Source: an uncultured Collinsella sp.
GTDB lineage: Bacteria > Actinomycetota > Coriobacteriia > Coriobacteriales > Coriobacteriaceae
DNA: 7,434 nt
NCBI GenBank assembly: GCA_958428675.1
Contig: CAUAGV010000080.1
Location: forward strand, 1 to 7,434
Reading direction: 5' to 3'
Position numbers and translations under genes: made by a program. A model generated the notes under the pieces. It was not told the DNA's origin, searched no databases, and saw only the letters and a program-made list of their open reading frames with translations. Shown here piece after piece: positions 6,075-7,434 of the stretch (positions are counted from its first letter, which is position 1; every line of letters starts with the position of its first letter).

Positions 6075-6318
6075 CTATCGCCGTAGAAATGCGTGAAGCC
6101 CATTTGCGATGACATCACGCGAGGACCATCCAGATCGACGCAACCAACACCCACATCCACAACAAGCGTGCCCGTCTTGCTCAGCTACCATTAAAAAGCA
6201 TCAATTTGAAAACGCAATAACATTTCGGCAGGTAGCAGCTATTGTCGGTGAACTGAATCTCGACAACCGATGCCTGCGAATGAGGTATCTTCAGCCCATC
6301 CGAGCTAAAGGAGGGGCC
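6075..6318 (+). other. Non-coding leader of the RAYT gene
   Basis: These 244 bp hold no gene I can support. The frame of the transposase is open through most of it (from 6109), but no ribosome-binding site precedes 6109 and the encoded 70 residues have no family resemblance. An inverted repeat TTGTCG/CGACAA lies at 6243-6248 and 6260-6265, and GGCAGGTAG at 6227-6235 echoes the GGCAGGT of the REP arm, possibly a transposase-binding site. A TATCTT at 6286-6291 could be a -10 box, but no -35 fits well. Confidence 0.3.
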
Positions 6319-7077
6319 ATGCCGAGAAAACCTCGTTCAAAGTCACCAACCGGTTATTTCCACGTCACGTTGCGTGGAAACGGAGGGCAATTGCTGTTTG
6401 ACGATGCCGAGGACCGAATCGCCATGCTTCAGATCCTCGATGTGATCCTCCCTAAACACAATATTGAGCTTATCGCTTGGTGCCTTATGGGAAACCACAT
6501 TCATCTCCTCATCGACGATCCGGACGACCGCAAGAGCGACGCGATGCACGCGATAGCCGTGTCGTTTGCGGGTAGATACAATGCGCGGACAGGGCATATC
6601 GGCCACGTGTTTCAGGAGCGGTTTTGGGATTCGCCCATTAAGTCGGAAGTATATTTACTTGAGGCAATTCGATACATTCATCTGAATCCACAAAAAGCAG
6701 GACTGGCGGCATACGACGAATATCCCTGGAGCAGCCATCGCGAGTATCTAATGAGTGCCAGGTCACGACCGCATGTCACCGGCAGCGTTGTCGGCGTTTT
6801 ATTCCCAACACCTCGCTCATACCTTCAGCTCATGGAAAGTGCGCCGTCGCTTCCCTATCGCCCCAGCGCAACAGCCAAGGTTCGTGAGGAAGATCTATGT
6901 GAATTTGGCACGGCAATCGTGCAGAGTGTCGTAGGATGTGCTCCGACGGAGCTCAAATCCGTCTCCAAAGCACTTCGCAATGAGGCGATACTCGCGCTTC
7001 GAAAAGAAGGGCTGACAATTAAGCAGGTTCAGTTGCTAACCGGACTGGGGGTATGGATTATCAAGAACGCCGCTTAG
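6319..7077 (+). CDS. REP-associated tyrosine transposase (RAYT, Y1/HUH family)
   Basis: Y1 transposases of the IS200/IS605 superfamily cut and join single-stranded DNA at hairpin-marked sites through a covalent tyrosine link; RAYTs act on REP palindromes. The 252-aa product starts MPRKPRSKSPTGYFHVTLRGN, typical of the family. The HUH metal-binding motif is H60-I-H62 in MGNHIHLLI, followed by GHVFQERF (95-102) and the catalytic helix LLEAIRYIHLNPQKAG with the probable nucleophile Y119, then YPWSS (135-139). Residues about 217-245 resemble a C-terminal helix-turn-helix ending LLTGLGVW. All core residues are present, so it may be active; the last few residues look short and could be slightly truncated. 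The start at ATG 6319 has AGGAGG 4 nt upstream, much better than the upstream alternative at 6109. It lies between inverted REP-like repeats, its probable substrates. Confidence 0.92.
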   Translation: MPRKPRSKSPTGYFHVTLRGNGGQLLFDDAEDRIAMLQILDVILPKHNIELIAWCLMGNHIHLLIDDPDDRKSDAMHAIAVSFAGRYNARTGHIGHVFQERFWDSPIKSEVYLLEAIRYIHLNPQKAGLAAYDEYPWSSHREYLMSARSRPHVTGSVVGVLFPTPRSYLQLMESAPSLPYRPSATAKVREEDLCEFGTAIVQSVVGCAPTELKSVSKALRNEAILALRKEGLTIKQVQLLTGLGVWIIKNAA

Positions 7078-7156
7078 CAATGCGCATGCCGAATTACGAA
7101 TACGGCAAAGCATGGCCGTCTGCCGCGAAGCGCCGCCATTCGCCGGCATCACCGCG

Positions 7157-7203
7157 TCAAAAAGAAAACGATTCCGCTGAATAACGTCCAACGGAAGCGT
7201 TTT
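7157..7203 (-). terminator. Intrinsic terminator for the minus-strand HD gene
   Basis: Arms AAAACGATTCCG (7165-7176) and CGGAAGCGTTTT (7192-7203) pair at 11 of 12 positions around a 15-nt loop. Read on the minus strand the hairpin is followed by TTTTCTTTTT. It would stop transcripts coming from the HD gene before they run antisense into the transposase. It mirrors the hairpin at 6034-6074. The 87 bp between the transposase stop and this structure hold short GC-rich inverted pairs but no gene. Confidence 0.65.
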
Positions 7204-7204
7204 C

Positions 7205-7250
7205 CCAGATAAAACCTACCAAAATAAACCTGTCCCTTTTTGGCAGGTTA
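7205..7250 (-). repeat. Right REP-like terminal repeat
   Basis: Inverted copy of 5961-6006 with one base changed. The change puts A opposite C in the plus-strand hairpin but G opposite U in the minus-strand hairpin, so folding is kept for transcripts leaving the HD gene. The outermost three bases (7248-7250) are the TAA stop of that gene read on the minus strand. Confidence 0.85.
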
Positions 7251-7434
7251 GGCCTGGAAGGTGTCGCGGTCAGGCGCGAAGGACTGCATGGCCGCGATGG
7301 TGCGGTCGAAGAGCTCGGGAAGCTCCCAGCCCAGCATCTCGGCGCCCTGCGAAATCACGTCGCGCGAGCAGCCGGCGGCAAAGCGCTTGTCCTTGAACTT
7401 CTTCTTGAGCGACTTCACCTCGAAGTCCATGACG
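7248..7434 (-). CDS. Predicted HD-superfamily hydrolase, C-terminal part (gene cut by window edge)
   Basis: The frame runs from the right edge to a TAA at 7248-7250 and gives 61 complete residues. The segment VMDFEVKSLKKKFKDKRFAAGCSRDVISQGAEMLGW strongly recalls the end of the small predicted HD hydrolases of COG2316, which close with a KSVKKKxKDKxFAAGxxRxxIxxGAExLG block and a final amphipathic helix. The catalytic HD residues would lie in the missing N-terminal part, so activity cannot be judged. The Met at 7428-7430 is internal to that conserved block and is not taken as the start. The gene converges with carD and the RAYT, and its stop codon lies inside the right cassette repeat. Confidence 0.65.
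   Translation of the reverse strand, partial: VMDFEVKSLKKKFKDKRFAAGCSRDVISQGAEMLGWELPELFDRTIAAMQSFAPDRDTFQA

Larger units (their letters stand above)
5961..7250 (+). mobile_element. RAYT cassette (REPtron-like) bounded by 46-bp inverted repeats
   Basis: A 1,290-bp unit consisting of a left repeat (5961-6006), a hairpin with T-tract, a 244-bp stretch before the gene, a Y1-family REP-associated transposase, a second hairpin facing the other way and a right repeat (7205-7250). The repeats match at 45 of 46 positions as an inverted pair, and looser similarity continues a few bases inward. The repeats include the stop codons of both converging neighbours. No target-site duplication is seen, as expected of HUH single-strand transposases. 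The coding part appears less GC-rich than rho or argS, which suggests a separate origin. RAYTs are usually domesticated single-copy genes whose substrates are short REP palindromes; the layout agrees with that, but mobility is inferred. Confidence 0.75.

Noticed and set aside
6109..6318. 70-residue N-terminal extension of the transposase
   Set aside because: No ribosome-binding site lies before 6109, the residues do not resemble RAYT sequences, and a strong AGGAGG precedes the ATG at 6319, where family similarity begins.

Overview
The window looks like chromosomal DNA from a high-GC gut actinobacterium of the class Coriobacteriia, most likely Collinsella or a close relative. This is inferred from the very long Ala/Lys/Arg-rich extension on Rho, a stand-alone CarD-like protein, the GC-rich codon use and the general style of the proteins; no database search was possible.

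Layout, left to right. (1) Bases 1-196 hold a possible tail of a plus-strand gene and the intrinsic terminator of rho. (2) 197-2752, minus strand: rho, the transcription termination factor, 851 aa, with a disordered N-terminal region of about 430 residues ahead of a standard Rho core. (3) 2753-3281 is a 529-bp gap holding a candidate rho promoter and leader, a pair of short GGGAC-type direct repeats, a 150-bp element bounded by 27-bp inverted repeats (MITE-like), and the intrinsic terminator of argS. (4) 3282-5135, minus strand: argS, arginyl-tRNA synthetase. (5) 5136-5477 is a divergent promoter region between argS and a carD-like gene. (6) 5478-5963, plus strand: a CarD/CdnL-family RNA polymerase-binding protein. 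(7) 5961-7250 is a compact mobile cassette: a REP-associated tyrosine transposase (RAYT, Y1/HUH family, 252 aa) between two 46-bp inverted repeats that differ at one base. (8) 7248-7434, minus strand: the C-terminal end of a predicted HD-superfamily hydrolase, cut by the window edge.

rho, argS and carD are housekeeping genes of transcription and translation and show no sign of forming one operon: each has its own terminator and a candidate promoter. The most interesting region is the RAYT cassette. Its two terminal repeats begin exactly at the TAA stop codons of the two converging neighbours, carD and the HD gene. Each repeat is an imperfect palindrome that can fold in two ways, and just inside each repeat lies a second hairpin with a T-tract that faces inward. 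This is the layout called a REPtron (RAYT flanked by inverted REP sequences), here in a lineage where such elements are less well described. The decamer at the heart of the repeats also occurs in the rho-argS gap, suggesting that related repeats are scattered in this genome.
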